Assembly (NCBI GenBank): GCA_026261815.1
Contig: JAMPIT010000174.1
Location: 1,054,001 to 1,118,000, forward strand
Direction of reading: 5' to 3'
DNA length: 64,000 nt
From: Monarcha castaneiventris obscurior
Lineage: Eukaryota > Chordata > Aves > Passeriformes > Monarchidae
Part shown: piece after piece, positions 1 to 45,100 of the stretch
Layout: each line of letters starts with the position of its first letter
Position numbering within the stretch: position 1 is the stretch's first letter
The notes under the pieces: model-generated
The model's database searches: none
Told to the model about the DNA's origin: nothing
What the model saw: the letters and a program-made list of their open reading frames with translations, nothing else
Made by a program: the position numbers and the translations under genes

Positions 1-3000
1 TTGTCAGGCTTGGTGAGGCAGATGGCTTTAAAATTTTAAATAATAAATTTTAAAGATTAAGTAAATATAAAACTTTTATAAAAATTTATTTGCTATGAAT
101 GTCTTTAACGAAGGCATTGATTACGTGGCCCAAATGTTATATGCAAAACTTGCAGTGGTGCCTGCTTAAACAGTGGGGGTTTAATCTCCTGACAGCAGTC
201 TTACTTTCATGAGCACAGCTGTGCCTTTGTAGGTGCTCTGTACATTGCACGTATGTTTGAGGAGAGCAGCATAGGTTTTAGTCTGCCTTTAGTTGCCTAA
301 TTTAGGTAAATTAGGGTACTCTCGTCCCTGGCCACCTGCAAAGCACAGAGGGGAAGCTCAGAGGAGGATGGCTGGGCTTTGTGCATGGAGGAGGCAGCTC
401 AGGCTTCCAGTGGGGAGAGCACAGCTGTCCAAGGACTTTCTCTGGTCAATTACTGACATTGTTAGCAATTTACTTTTCATCTGAATTTATCTAATTTCAG
501 CTTCCAGTCACAAGAGCTTGTAATCCATTCACCTACTGAACTGAAATCACTTCTAGTATTTATTATCTCACCCTATAATCAGGGTTAGTGCAACCCCAAG
601 TCTAGTAATTTTATCATCACTGGCAGCAAAAGGTCTTGCAAAAGGAAAATCTTTTGCATGCACCTCAATCCTTTGACATGCCGAAGTATACATTACACTT
701 TTAGAATCTGCATCTTTATTTTTTAAGCTCTTTACCTCATCAGCACTGAAACCCAGCAAAAGGAAATTGATATGACACAAACCAGACGGGAATAAAAAAA
801 AAAATTAATCTACAATGGACCAATGGCAAGAAAAGCCGAGGATGGTTTAGAGGAGATGCACAGTTTTAGAGGATACCACGTGCCATACCCTGAAGATACA
901 AAGTGGCTACTTGAGCATGAAACAGCAGGGTTACTAATAAGTCTGAGAATTTATAGAGGGGAAAAATAATAGGAAATTAGACAATCAATGATATATTAAA
1001 AAATTATGTAATTATCAATAGGTCAAGAGTCATTATTTAGACAGCATTGTTGCAGAGTTCCAGGTAGTGCTCTTGGTGGTTTTTTTGATATGGAGTAAAA
1101 GATGAAAGCAAAAGGGGAGAAGGGTCAGTGTGCTGCAGGATCTGACACAGCAAGCTCACCCTAAGGGTCAGGAGGGGATCAACCCTTTCAAGGACAAAAT
1201 GTTGGCAGCAAAAGCACTTTTGACAGAGGTGGGAAGCAGTCAATACAAAAGTCACTTCCTTCCTTTCTTCCTGTCACATGTGCTCGTGGATCATAACAAG
1301 TAAACAGACCTCCACTTTCCCCACACTTGGGACCTGGTCAAAATTAATCTGTCCAAAAAGTACCATATTGAGCTGCCAGCACAAATTACTGGAGTATCCT
1401 TTGCTACATCTGTAAATTACTGACTTGGCCTGAGAATCCCTGACAGATGAGCAGTGGTAAAGGTTTAGCTCTCATGAAAAGAGAATTGCACTGTAAACTG
1501 GGTAAACTATGTCTTTTGTTAGCAGCAGAAAGGGATTCGACCTCAACAAGATCAGTCTCCTTATGAAGGAATTAATAGCAACACTCCCATTTTCTTTAAA
1601 AACAGCTGCTTTTTTTCCTCACATTGCTGCTACTGCTGCTAGTGTTTATGGATGCAAACACTCGTCTTTAGAAAATCAGCACGCTTGCACAAGTGAGAGT
1701 AACAAATGTCATTAATTTATGAGTCTGGGTAAGGGGTTTTAAGGCACTAGTACCAGGAGATTTAGAAAGCTACATTAGTGTCACTGCCACTGCCATTCTT
1801 TCTGCTGTAAGATAAAATATTGAACTGATACACCTAAGAGGGTCTAAGTTTTCACTACAAGGAGGAAATATATTGTGAGCTTTCTATGTGAACACTGATC
1901 TTCCAACCAGTCTTCCAACACTTAATCCATTAGACCGGAAATTTCTACATAATGAGCGAAACTCTTCAATTAGGCTTCAATCTTGCACACATACAAATGC
2001 TTCATTTTGCACTCCCATAGTCCCCCAGCTCCAATTATTGTCGCAAATTAAGATGTGTACCATAGCACAGAGGTTTTAGCCAGTCCTTTTAGGTTCCAAT
2101 TTGATCACAAGTCATACTGAATGCAGTAGAAATACTGAATCACAGTGGCAGCCCTGAGATAACTGTACATTAAATCTGCCATAACTGGCAGCCTCCACAG
2201 AGCAATACTTTGTTCCTTCTAGAATAATATCCTATAGATTAGCACTCAGATAATGTATTCCATCTTAGAGCCTGATGGCGCAAATCAAGAACCCATAGTT
2301 AAATTACACTCTGTGCAAAAATTACATACAGTACTCCTGTCCTGCCTAGCTCTCTCATTAGGTTGAGATGGAAGCACAAAAAACTAAGGCATGGGTGAGA
2401 TAGGGGTAAGAAAGCCACAACGCTTTTGGTGATTTAAACAGGAGATGTGCACAACTATGCAGTGACAAATGAGTAAAGCTACCCATCAGTGATATCCATT
2501 AATGCTCTTTTCTTATGATTTTTGCATTGAAGATGGGAAACTCTTCAAGAGGGTTTTTTTTGCTCTGTACACTCTAGCATCTCATACTGTGACAGTCTGT
2601 GATAGTTTAAAAATTAAACTCCTTCAGTATATTATAGGAGAGGACTTTTCGGTGGATCCTGAGGAGAAAACGTTAGAAGAGTGTTAAAAGTAGTTGACTT
2701 ATACATAGATGTTTACTACTCTATACATCTGGCCTCTCTTCCTCCACCAACCTCCAGCAATCAGGGATAATGGGGTAATACATAGTAACTTAGTAAGTTC
2801 TTATTGATCTCTTTAAAAAATTACATTTATAGTTTTAATTTTTTTTTTTAAATAAAAAAGCACTTAGGTGGTGCATATTTATTCCTTTCTGATGATGGTT
2901 GCATGACCTTGCAGCATGGCAATGCCCCCAGGAGGGCTACATGTCTCAAACTGGAACTGAAGCACCCTGCCCATGGGGCAGAGAAACAAAACCAGAAAAG

Positions 3001-5590
3001 TTGCAAAATAGTTGGCAGTGACTCCAGTGGTGAAGGGTGGGGACAAAATAGCACAAGAGTATTTTCAGATTAAAACTGAGATTTTTTTATTATTATTTTT
3101 AACCTTTACTTCTTGTTGTAATAAATAAAATTAACTTACTTCCTCCATAGCAACATTTCTAGGTAGACAAGCACAAAGTATTTTTTGAAGGTGGGGATAT
3201 AGAAGTTTGTTACAAATAATAATGTTCCAGGAATCAGATTTTCACAAGCAAGATTTTGTTTATTTATATTTAAGGTATGTTTTACACAACTAAATTATTC
3301 ATATGTGAATTAGTGTATAAAGAATAAAATGATCACATGAAAGACAGATACGAACAGGCAGAAAGGTGGGAAGACATTTGATTTTTCAAAGGACTTTGTA
3401 TGATCTCCTTTCCCGCTTGTTATCAGTGCCTGGACAGGAGATCAGGGGCCAGTCCCTCTCCCTGATGCAGTCCTGCACCCAGTGCCCAGCAGCTCACCCG
3501 CGGATCAGCTCCTGACAAACCTGGCTGTGCTGTTTTGTCATCTCCAAGTGACAGTTTGTGGTGAGCAGTGTTGCCATCAAACTCTCGCACCAGACTTCAC
3601 ACATGTAGGATTTCTCAGGAAAACATGGTCAGATTTCTCATCGCTTGCTTGTAGAGCTTCTGCTCCAGCACCAAAGCTTCACCTCCAGGCTGGAGTGAAA
3701 TTGATCTCTCAGTTCCCAGAGGGATTAGAAAGAGTACTGTACACATCCCATCTACCTCATATGCTTTGCAGTTGATGGCAACTGCCCAACACATCAGAAG
3801 ATGGCTCTTTAAAAAAAACCCACCACATTCTGATACCTCTTAAATCTTCCCTTTATGGGATAAGCATTATTTTTTGTTAATGACGTCTGAAGAAGATCCC
3901 TTTTTTCTATTAACTTTAGAATAAACATATGCCGGAAGCAGAAACATCTGATAGCATTCCTTTCTTAATCTATCCTGTCAAGCCCACATTGCCCAGAACA
4001 GGATATGGCTGTAGCGTCTATTAGAACCCTTGCAACAAACTATCTTTTGGAAAACACATCACCATGGATCCAGCTGAGCCTAGCAGGCTGCAAAGACTCA
4101 TGCAGTTTGTGACACTGCTGTAAGACCTACCAGCTGTGGATGGACCCACATTTCCTGCCTCACTCCCTTCATAGACACTTTGAATGGTTTATTAGACAAA
4201 GCTTCCCTTGTTACAACATTGCTGATTTCCTAGTCTTTTCAGTAAGTTTACCTGTTCTTCTCCTGTATGTGACACGGTGAGAAAAGCCGGTCTTGTATTT
4301 GACCTACACAGCTACTTCATCTATCTATAGCAAAGTATGCCTTAATACTTACATGAAGGAAAAACATGGGAAAACCAGTAGTGGATAACTTTGTCAATTT
4401 GAAGTATTTTACAGAAGTTGCTCTGCAATATTCTCAGCTTCTGCACAAGAGTGACCTTGTCTTGGTGCTGTTAGTACTTTTATCTACTGTATCAAAATCA
4501 TCTGCTTTCTGCCTTGATAAAAAGCAAGCAGTAAAAAAGTATCACTTTGTCACAACTGGATAAAGGAAAAATAAGTGAGGGATGAAAAGCAGAACTAATC
4601 CTCTCTGCATTAGAAACCTATATAATGGTCATCAAAAGTAATTTGACTAATGGACTAGTTCAAAACAAGAGGAAGCTGCTCTATCCTTCACCTTACCTGT
4701 ACCACATATCACACCAGCCATCATCTGAATGGTAAACAGCATAGCAGGGATGACAGAAATTAAAAAATAATCTCCTGGGGCAGTGGATTTTTAAAAGTAA
4801 ACATCTACCATTGATCTAACGCTCCTCACAAGCCTCATGTTAAATGCTAAATGTCAGAAGGTTGCTCTCCATTGTCACTAAACCAGAGAGTCGAACAGGT
4901 CAGTGGGGAGCAGCACTGGAACACAGGGCTGGCGGCTGGAAGGTTGTGTCCTTCCTGTATCCCGGGAGGATTGAGCTCTTCCACATTCAGTAGTCAGGCA
5001 GGCACGAAAAGGGCTGGGCCCCCGGCAACCACCAAAATGGCATCGAGAGCCACAAAATTTGGCCAGATTGCCCCTTTAGAGCTAAACCACAAACTGAACT
5101 GCAGTGACAGCAAGTCTGAATTATCTAACCTCAGCAGCATTGCTCAGGGATGAAGTCAAACAAAACAAAGGCTTTTCCAGACCCTGAAGGACAAGAAGAT
5201 TAATTATATTCACACAGAGAACACATAAAACATATTTTAATCCAGGTCTTCCCCTTACACGTTGCTGGCCCAGGCCTATTTATTACAGAGCTACTGATAA
5301 GGGTGCTCTTGTCCATACTGCAGCATCACAATAATTTCACGGCACTGTTGCAATAGTAACATTCCAGTTCACATCAGCCATGCACAGGACCACTTGCTCT
5401 GAGCACCTGAACCAAGTGTGTGCTGGTTTTTATTTAACTATATGAAATATTGTTGTAGCTTGTGGTGTGACCCTGGGATGATCTGGGGACCCCGCAGCTG
5501 TTCGTCTCAGGGCAGAGGCCATACAAAAGCTCACTTTTGTACATACACATGCCCAGTTCAACCAGCTGCAGCCTCTCGTACTCCTTAACA
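1..5590. other. Upstream intergenic DNA, no gene recognised
   Basis: Mostly AT-rich sequence with only short open frames (100 codons or fewer) that carry no recognisable domain or paired splice sites. In human the neighbour on this side of MAPK12 is MAPK11, but I see no kinase exon here, so any MAPK11 orthologue would have to lie beyond the left edge. Nothing functional can be supported. Confidence 0.6.
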
Positions 5591-5841
5591 TTTCCATGCA
5601 GCAGCCGGTGACACCTCACCGGAACCTGAGCACAAACGCGAAACGGGCCCCGCGTCAGGGGTCGCGTCGTGGCGGGGCAGAGACGGCCGGGAGGGGTTTG
5701 GTCCCCGCCGCAAGGACTGGCACGGACAGCGAGAGCCCCGGCACGGGGCACGCTCCGCCGCCGCCGGGACACCGCGCCCTTCGCGCCTCAGCCTCTGCGG
5801 AACGCAGCCCCCGACGCCCGGGCTGGAGGGCAGGGAGGGCG

Positions 5842-5912
5842 CTGCCGGTGCCGGTGCCGATCCCGGTGCCGGTGCCGATCCCAATGCCGATCCCGGTGCC
5901 GGTCCCCAGGGG
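5842..5912 (+). repeat. Hexamer tandem repeat (ccggtg / ccgatc type)
   Basis: About 70 bases made of 6-bp units alternating between ccggtg and ccgatc, with one ccaatg variant. It lies about 180 bases upstream of the MAPK12 ATG, in the promoter or 5' UTR. The period is 6, so it appears as Pro-Val/Pro-Ile dipeptide repeats in one frame; I do not regard that as coding. Confidence 0.75.
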
Positions 5913-6091
5913 TGAGCCGCGGCGGCGGGCGGTGCTGCTGGCGGGGCTGCGCGGGCCGGGGCGGTGCCGCTCGCTCAGGCCCGGCCCCTCGGCCCGGCCC
6001 CTCGGCGCAGCCCGGCTCGGCGGCGCTGCCCGCTCCCGCTCCCCCGGCCCGGGCTCTTTGTCGGCGTGTGCCGCCGGGGGTCGGCGGCGCC

Positions 6092-36913
<30,822 letters not shown>

Positions 36914-37000
36914 TTGTATGGCTCAGTATTTTCAGAACTCTAAGGAAGGCAGAAAAGTTGTAAATGTTTGTGACATTTCAGGTGTATAAAACTTTTTATA

Positions 37001-37006
37001 AATAAA
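37001..37006 (+). terminator. MAPK12 polyadenylation signal
   Basis: Canonical aataaa 88 bases after the stop codon, which predicts a 3' UTR of only about 110 bases. No competing aataaa lies between the stop and this site. Confidence 0.75.
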
Positions 37007-39548
37007 CTCTATGTAATCAGTTTCATCTGCACTGTAAGAATGAGTAATGTCCTTTACTCTGCATGTGGAAGTTGGTGCCTTTGGGAGTAGCATTTCAAAA
37101 ATATCCAGAAACTTATTTCTGCCTATAATTTCTTCCTTCTGCACAAAAGGACTCAGACTGCAATAACCTGGTGCTCTCATCAAAAGAGCAGGACTAATTC
37201 TTCAATTCAGAGATCAGAAGAGTACAAGTTACCACTCCAAGCAAGCTGGAAACACAGTATGTCAGAGATGTGCTGGGACTGCTCTTCAAGGGCACTGGAC
37301 TGTCTTGAATGCAAGAAGTATTCATGTGACTTCCTCTGGACTACTTCACTTTGCTGAGATGCCTGGGAAGGCTCATCATGTTCTGTTACCTCAGGTACTG
37401 CAGTGGGTAGCAGAGACAGCCCAAATGAATGCCTGCCTCCCCTGTCCTGTGTGAGTGGAGGAGAACCTCTGAAGTGTTGATGTCCTAGATTTTTTTCAAA
37501 GTAACCAGCGTAGCAGAACAAGATTGCATAAACTCGCTAGGCAAACAGTCACTGGATATATAATCACTGTATCATATTTTTCTCTAAATACAGTGCATTT
37601 TCTTTGTATAGTAGACTAGGGATCAAGGATTTCTGGGGACAAATTCTTCAGATTTTCTAAAATTTTGTGAGCTCTCTATCATCTTAGTATTGAAATTATC
37701 TCAGACAATGTACTGGTTATAGAATCAGCAGTGCTGATTTTAAAACTAAAGCTGCATGTGGGTCACTGTGTAGAAAATGAAATGAGGACCAAAAGGATAC
37801 ACTGCAGCTCTTCATCAGGAATACCTGCAGCAAGCTGTTCTTGTCACAGTGTACAAAGCTGTTACCAGGTAAAGAATAATAATTACTCAAATTTTTTACC
37901 CTTTTGAACTCATCTTACTTGGAAAAACCTTCAGACCTTCTATTGAGAGGTACCGTAGCAAAAGGAGTCAGCTTCCTGATGGGGTAGATTGGTTAAATGC
38001 TTCATGAGTTCCTCGTACTGTCCTGTTACTGTATTTTCCTAGGTGCTTTGTTTGTGAGGGTCTCTGAGAGGTGGGAAAAAGAATTGGCAAACCTTTGTGA
38101 AGAATTTCTGTGTGAAATTGCTTGTCTTTCTTAAAGGTAGTGTCTTTACAATTGACTGTATGTGGGTTATTCCCAACGTAATACACGGTGGTGTGTTACT
38201 GCTGAGTGAAATGAGTGTGAAAGAAGACATTTGATCTTAGCAGGTAGTAACTGGAAAAAAGAAGAAATTACTTGAGGGTTTTTTGCTTTAATATCCTATA
38301 TAAACCATAGGTTTAATAAAGGCACAGTTACTCTATTTCTTTCAATGAATGTTTGAATTAAACACCTGTAAATATTAGCATTTGTTTAAAAATTGTTTGT
38401 GACGAGCGTTGATTAGCTGAGGTGGACACCTAGAGAGACTAAATAGTAACAGAAACCTTGAATCCATATATTTGACAAGTCATTAAAAACTACAGTTTCA
38501 GGAATGCATGGGGAAAAAGGCAGAGAATGTGGATTGAATAAAAAGGTTTTTCCAAACTACAGGTTCCTCACAGAGGAAGGCACACTTGAGAGTCATACCC
38601 CATTTTGTACTATGGATTTTCTGTTTGGTCTACACTTCTATGTTAAATAGAAACTTTATTTTCTACAGAATAGATGTTTTCTCTTAGGATCATGCTTTGT
38701 GGTCCTCTTAAAAGTCATGGGAGAAAAGTGCCTATTGGAATTAATGGTATTGACAGACCCAGTCAGTGGGAAATGAAAAATGTCAAACACTTACTTGAAA
38801 ATGCTGCCTCTATATTTTAAATGGATTTCAACATCCTAAATTGTAGAAAATGCCTGAAGTCTGGAGGCAATGCAGATGGCTCAAATGTTATTCAGACTTA
38901 GAGGGAGCATTTTTTTAATTGAAAAACTGCTTTGCATTTTCTTCCTAAAGGCCAGCACTTCTGTGGGCATTTCCACAAAGTCAAGCCCTAAAATCCTCCA
39001 TTGGCTGAGGTGAACTTTTCCTTCTCTTAATTTTAACTTAGCATTGGAGAAGCAGCCAGCACACATGAGAAAGACATAAGGAGATAGTATTAGTTTTTCT
39101 TGGTAGTGGAGAAATACAGAACTCTTAAATTAACTGAAGACCTTGGTGCATATGTCAGCAAGGACAGAAGTACTGCTGTGCCATCAGTAAACAGCAAAGG
39201 CAGCATCAAGTTGGTCAAGAAGTTTCTCTGAAGAGATTGAATTCTGCAGAAATGGCTCCAAATGACAATAGAGGTTAAAAGAACTGTTAGGTGAAAGCAG
39301 AAATAATTTGCAGTGGAAGCAGCTGCTACTCCAAAGGGAGAAACAACAGTTCCTATGTTTTTATTTGCTATTCCTACTGGTGCTAAGAAACTCAGGTATA
39401 AGAACTCAGTTTCTGTTTGCCTTAAAAGAGAAATGTAAATACATTCTGCATGTACGTGAAATGCATTGTGACAAATAAAGGTTGTGAGTTTGTTTTTTAC
39501 ACAATAATGGTCTTGTCTTCCCCATATGTATTCCCAAATGTACAGTCA

Positions 39549-39625
39549 GTACTGAAAATAGTATTTTCAGTACAGGGTGTGGTATGGAAGGTGTATGAAA
39601 TGGTACCTACTAGTATTGTAGGTAC
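39549..39625. repeat. Two adjacent inverted repeats (hairpin-forming)
   Basis: The first, 39549-39573, has perfect 11-base arms (gtactgaaaat / attttcagtac) around a 3-base loop. The second, 39603-39625, has perfect 8-base arms (gtacctac / gtaggtac) around 7 bases. They lie 29 bases apart. Confidence 0.8.
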
Positions 39626-41779
39626 TTTTCATGTAATATTAGCTGCTGATGTATTTTCTTTTGGAAGTTAGACCACAGCTAATCTTTCTCTCATTTTCCA
39701 AACTTGGAGTTGCCACAGAGCTGATCTGACTGTACTACTGCCACCAAATTATTTCTTAACAGCGTCTTGGATTTCACCAGGTATCTCTGCTTTGTTCTGA
39801 AGGACAGGATTTTGGTCCTTAAATGCAGTTGCATTTCTCAGCCTGATTTTAAAAGCCAAAGTCAGATTGATGGGCATCAAGCATGTACATCTTGAGTTGG
39901 TCAGGGAAGTTTGAGTTAGCAGTGTTCCAAAAGGATATATGGGGCTCACATGTTCCCTGACTGTTTTAGAGCAAGATTGTCCCCTTACATATTAGTCTTT
40001 GTTGCATTGAAGACTCACCAAATGCCGGATTTTGATAATGTGGTGTTGTGGGCCAGATGTGGTTCACAACTTCCTTTCTTGATTATTTTCTCTTTTTTTA
40101 AATAGGATATTACTGAGGTGCATGCTAATGTGTCCTGCAAAATGTGCTCAGAAGATGCACTTTGTTCTTGATTTGGAATTACTAGGCATTTGAGCTGGGT
40201 GGGGTTCTTTGAATTTCCTGCTTTCTGATCTGCTGTTCAAAAATGAATAACAGATGCTTCTGGTCTGCTTCAGCTAAAGTTGTCAGAGAATGAAGCATCT
40301 GTTAGATGCTATCATTCCCTGGATCTTGGTATAAAATAGCCATGTATTTTGATGGTCCCTGCAGGTACCACAGAAAAGAATAGGGGCTCAAAACACCTGC
40401 TCTCTCTGCTGATTAATTCTCCATCTCCTGCGTACACTATGGGCAACTGGTTGTGTAAGTCAGTACCAGAAGCAATTTCATGCACAGACGCACTTAAAAT
40501 CTCCTAAGTCTTCATAACAATTCAGAAGCCTGAGTTGGAGAAAGATCAAGGGAGGAGGATTTCCATCATACAGATACTCTTTGAAACTTCATGGACTACC
40601 ACTTAATGAGCAGCTCTTGTGCACAGATCATTTGCAGCCTCTGGAATAGTAACATCTGAGAGCTGCATTTTCACTTAGCAACCACCTGCAGCTCTGAGGC
40701 ATGGAACTGATATATACTTTTTAGCTACCAGGAACAGCATCCCACAAGGAGGTGAGTGAGGACAAGGAAAGTATTTTAATGATTCATAATTTTTGTCTGC
40801 TGCTGTTTTGCTCTGTAATGGGAGCTCCTTTATGCTTAACCTCGTTACTTTTCCAAGCAGGAGTTTTCTAGTTCATGGTCTGCTTCATCAGTAAGCAGCA
40901 AGGTACATTTTCCAGCAAAGTTAGAGTGATCCAGTCATGCAGCTCTTACACCTTCCATTGAGGCTTTTTGAATATGCTGTTATCTTTGAGAAGCAGAAGT
41001 GACTGCTAGTGAAACCAATGAAATGCAAGGAAAGAAATTGCTTAGGTCTTGTTTGAGAGTGCTCTCAGTTTTGCCACACAGTGTCCTGGGAGCACGTGCT
41101 CCTAGGGAGCAGATAATGTCTCCTACTGTTTGCATGGTGCCAGCAGCCGTGAGGCTCTTGTCAGAGTGACACTTGTACTACCAACACAAGACTGCCACCT
41201 AATGCAGTTCAGTCTGATACTAATGGGAAATTCATTATTACTGTAACATTATTATATCACAGCTGATAACAGTAAAATTGTACTGCTCAGAAGACCGTGG
41301 GCATTTAGTCCACAGGGGCCTGGGGCATGGCAGCTTTTTTTTAGGCATTTTTAAAGTCCCATTTATACATGATAGTTCCTGCTGCCAAGTAGTACCTCTT
41401 TGGCATCTGCCCAGACATTTTGCTGTTCCTAAATGTAACTCCTTACATTTTTGGGTTTGAGTCAAGTTTGACTTTTCTTTTTCATAAAAATGGTAGTGCA
41501 CTACTGTAAGGAGAAAAAACACAGCCGAGAAATGTAATCAGAAAAACATTCCCTCAAGTTTTCTCTAAAGCAATAGATCCAGCAAAGTGCTGCAGGCATG
41601 GTTCATTTACTAGCACTGACATGGACACATCCAGCAGTGCCTGGAAAATTGTGCTCAGCCAGACTGATGGGTGAATATGGCTGTCATCTCTTGTCTGTTG
41701 TTCTCCAGCCATAAAAGAGTAACAATACAGCCCTTGTGAAATAGTTGTTTGGGAAAGCCTGATGGTGGGTTCTGCTGTA

Positions 41780-42145
41780 AGGGTTATGAGAGCATCCACA
41801 GGAGGTCCCGAAGCTTGGGCTGCTGGGACTGGGGGCCAGCTCAGAGCCAGTGCAGCCAAGGGTGGCCCTTTTCCCATAGTGACCTCGGGGGGAGGCTCCC
41901 AGGCACTGTGGGGCCAAGCCCTGGTGGGGGGAGCTGCTTCCAGCTGATGCTGTTGCCTTGGCCCTGCCTGAGCTGCAGCTCCTCACCACCCCACAGCCAC
42001 ATCCCTGGCCGTGGGTCCTACCACACCACCTCCACTCATGGGCTGATGTCCCAGTCTGGCCTCTCCTCATCCCCAGGGAGGTGCCCCACACCCAGGCCTG
42101 GGGTTGTCCCCAGTTGCCCCCTGCCATCTGCCCTGACCTAGATAT
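41780..42145. other. Isolated GC-rich block, no gene recognised
   Basis: About 360 bases of GC-rich sequence in AT-rich surroundings, open in several frames on both strands (up to 157 codons). It has few CpGs compared with the promoters in this window, no clear splice sites and no domain. It may be part of a transposable element or old retroelement end; I cannot assign it. Confidence 0.4.
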
Positions 42146-45100
42146 GGTGGTCTGCATTAAATTAGGTCAAGCTGAAAAGATTTGTTGGCAGTGCTCCATA
42201 ATAAATGGAATGAATACGTATTTCTGTGCCATTGGCAAAGCTACTGTAAGTTGCTGTGAGTCTCCATTTGGACTAAGTGTCAGGACAACATCATTAATGA
42301 AGTTTTTCATGCATGATGCATTTATGCAAAAGGTAATGATTAGATAGGAAAGAATTACTGCATGAGAGCACAGATTTCCTTTAAAGAAAGAAAAGACAAT
42401 GCAGGAAGAGTTTCTTGAAGGCATTAGTAATATTGTAAATAAACAATTAGGCTTGTCAGAGAAGTAGAGCCACAGCAGTGAGAATATTGTGAATGCTGAG
42501 ATCGAGTCCTGCCTGCTGGCAGAGTGGGAGGGCTAAGTCACCAGGCAAACATACAGCCTCCAGGTCTCATGTCACCTTACGCACTTCAAACGTGACACCC
42601 CCTATGGCTTTCAAGCACTCTGATAATGCTTTACATTCAGGCTGCTGAATTTTCAGAACAGATGTGAAATTATGGCCATACAAAAATGAGTGAATATTTG
42701 GAGACTCAGTGACATGAGTGTGATTCTCTTAATGAACAGCTCACTATAACTATAATTACTTTATCTACTCAGTATTGCCATCGCAAGTCTTTAAAACAAC
42801 ATTAACTATATTTCCTTAGGTTTCTCAATGGGTTTTATGGCCTTTTATGCTTTATGGCTGGATTAGTGGTTTTGATCACCTGGATTTGATATGATTAATG
42901 TTATGAACTTGCTGCATGTCTTCCAGCTTTTGAATTGCTTTCCATAACTAGTGTTTGGTATCATTAGAGTAATTTGAGACATAAATTATTTATGTACAGG
43001 GAGAATTCCCTTTATGCTGTAACTTTAGATTTTTGTAGTGGGGTGAGCATGACTTCTCATGAGAAAATGCTCATGAGAAGAGCTGAGCCGAGCAAGCAGA
43101 GAGCATCACTGTGTGCCAGACACTGGCTTGCCTTAATGTACCCAATTCATACCAGTGGATGCCTGAGGGCTCCCTTAGGGTTAATAAAATCTTCTCTAAT
43201 ATGGTAATGCGACATCATCAGCTGGTTCATACATCCTTTGTGGTCAACTAGGAGTCGATCTCTTCTTGTCCAGAAATGTTAGACCTTAGCAAACATGGGC
43301 ATGACAGTAGGGCTGGTTGTGAAGGGCCTCTACCACAAATGGTCCTTTTCTCTTGGAAAGGAGAGAAATGAAAACTTGGAAGTAGGCAGAATTTAAAGCA
43401 CTAATTCCCCTCATTTTTCTGTGTTAGTTTTATCTACTCAAGCAGTGTTCTTACCAAGCAAATCAAATACTGCCAATCCTCAAAGAAAGAAGTAGCCAAG
43501 TGAATGTCCTCTCCCATGTGAACATGGACCCAAACTGGCTTCTCCCACCAGAGTGTTGGGACAGAATGGCTGTGTAAGGACTTCAGTAAGCACAGGGACA
43601 GAAATTGTTTGTTCCCTTTACAGATTGGCATATGCATCCTCATCATCCCTTGCTGAAACCAAGATATTAGAATGAGGTTGCTTTATTGAGCCAACCCTTT
43701 GGCAGGGAAAGTACCTCCTATACTGAATGCTTTTTCAATATCATGGACCAAAACCAAACATTTTATAGAATGTCCTGAAAGATAATTCACCAAAAAGAGT
43801 GAACGAGTGGCCTGTGTATGTTGGACACCTTTGTCAGTTTTGCTCACATAAATGTCAGCCATGAGACACTGACATCAATAGGATGTATTCTAACACTCAG
43901 CATAAGCAAAAGAGGCAGAATCTTGGCTTCCAGGGTATAGTAATGGATTATGGAAACTGCATTTGCCTTCCTTGGGTACAGAATCTGTCTGTCAGTAATT
44001 CCAGTACCTGTTCCATTTTGCTAGAATATCAGGGAGAAAAATGCTACTCAGTATGAAGAGAAACACACAGCATTTTCTCTGGATGTTTCTAAAAGTAGTT
44101 TTCTCTCTCACCAAACAATTCAAAGGTCTCCTGTCCTAATATATTTAACATTAGTAATGCTGTAGTAGGATGTAGATGTAACAAGGCTTATGGGGAGTGG
44201 CAATATCTTTTGTCACTTTTATCAGACAGATACAAGAGCAGAGGAAAAAAGCGAAGGAAGCTGTCAGGCAAACATGCTCCTTTCATGGTGCAAAACTAGA
44301 GCTGCAATCACAAATCCTTTTTCTCTGGATGCTCCAGGGTCTAATTTCAAAATACCTTCCCCTCTAAACTATTTGTTCCTCTATGGTTTCCATAATGAAA
44401 GGAACCTCCTGTGGAGACTGTTATCAATCTTTGATCACTGCAACCAGCATGAAACCTTTCCATTTCATTAGAGAATGAAAATGGATCCTAATACAAAAAA
44501 AACCATCAGCCTGTCCTGTCTAAGCTTAAATTCAATTATTTCTCTGGTTGTGCCTCCCTGTGCTTTATATGCTAATTAGAAGTAAACCATAGTTTTAGAG
44601 ATCATTTAGGTACTGTTTGTTTTTGAGCTATTTCTAAATGATCTCTCTACATTTTTTCTCATTTACTCAGCTCTTCTTGTTGTGTAGCTATTTAGGATGG
44701 ATTCACTCATTTCATTTCCCAGTAGTTCCACTGGAAGAAAATGGTTGCCCTGGAATGAAGGTAAAGGGCTGTGAAGACCAAGTGACATAACATTTCACAG
44801 GCAGGCCCCACAGTCTGCACCCAGATTAGCAAACGGGCACTGGAGTCTCCAGCCCTCTAATCCTGGCCTGCTGGCTCAGGGGCTCTGCCCAGGTATTGAA
44901 ATCCAAATAGAGTTTAATCATTAGGGTGGAGACTCCTTTATCAGTGAATTTCTCTTCAAGATAGGGTAATAGAAACCAAATCTCTTTGATGTCAACAGAG
45001 GCAATGTGTGCAACACAAGCCACCACAGAGAAAGGGAAGGAGCCTGCTATCTGCCCTGAGGCTCAGAGGACGAGAAGACATTTTGTCTTCTGCATCTTTT

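Noticed and set aside
41684..42157. 157- and 130-codon frames on opposite strands
   Set aside because: They occupy the same GC-rich block on both strands, which points to composition rather than coding.
43054..43065. 12-base palindrome ttctcatgagaa with a near-repeat 13 bases on
   Set aside because: Short palindromes are expected by chance in 64 kb and nothing around it suggests a function.
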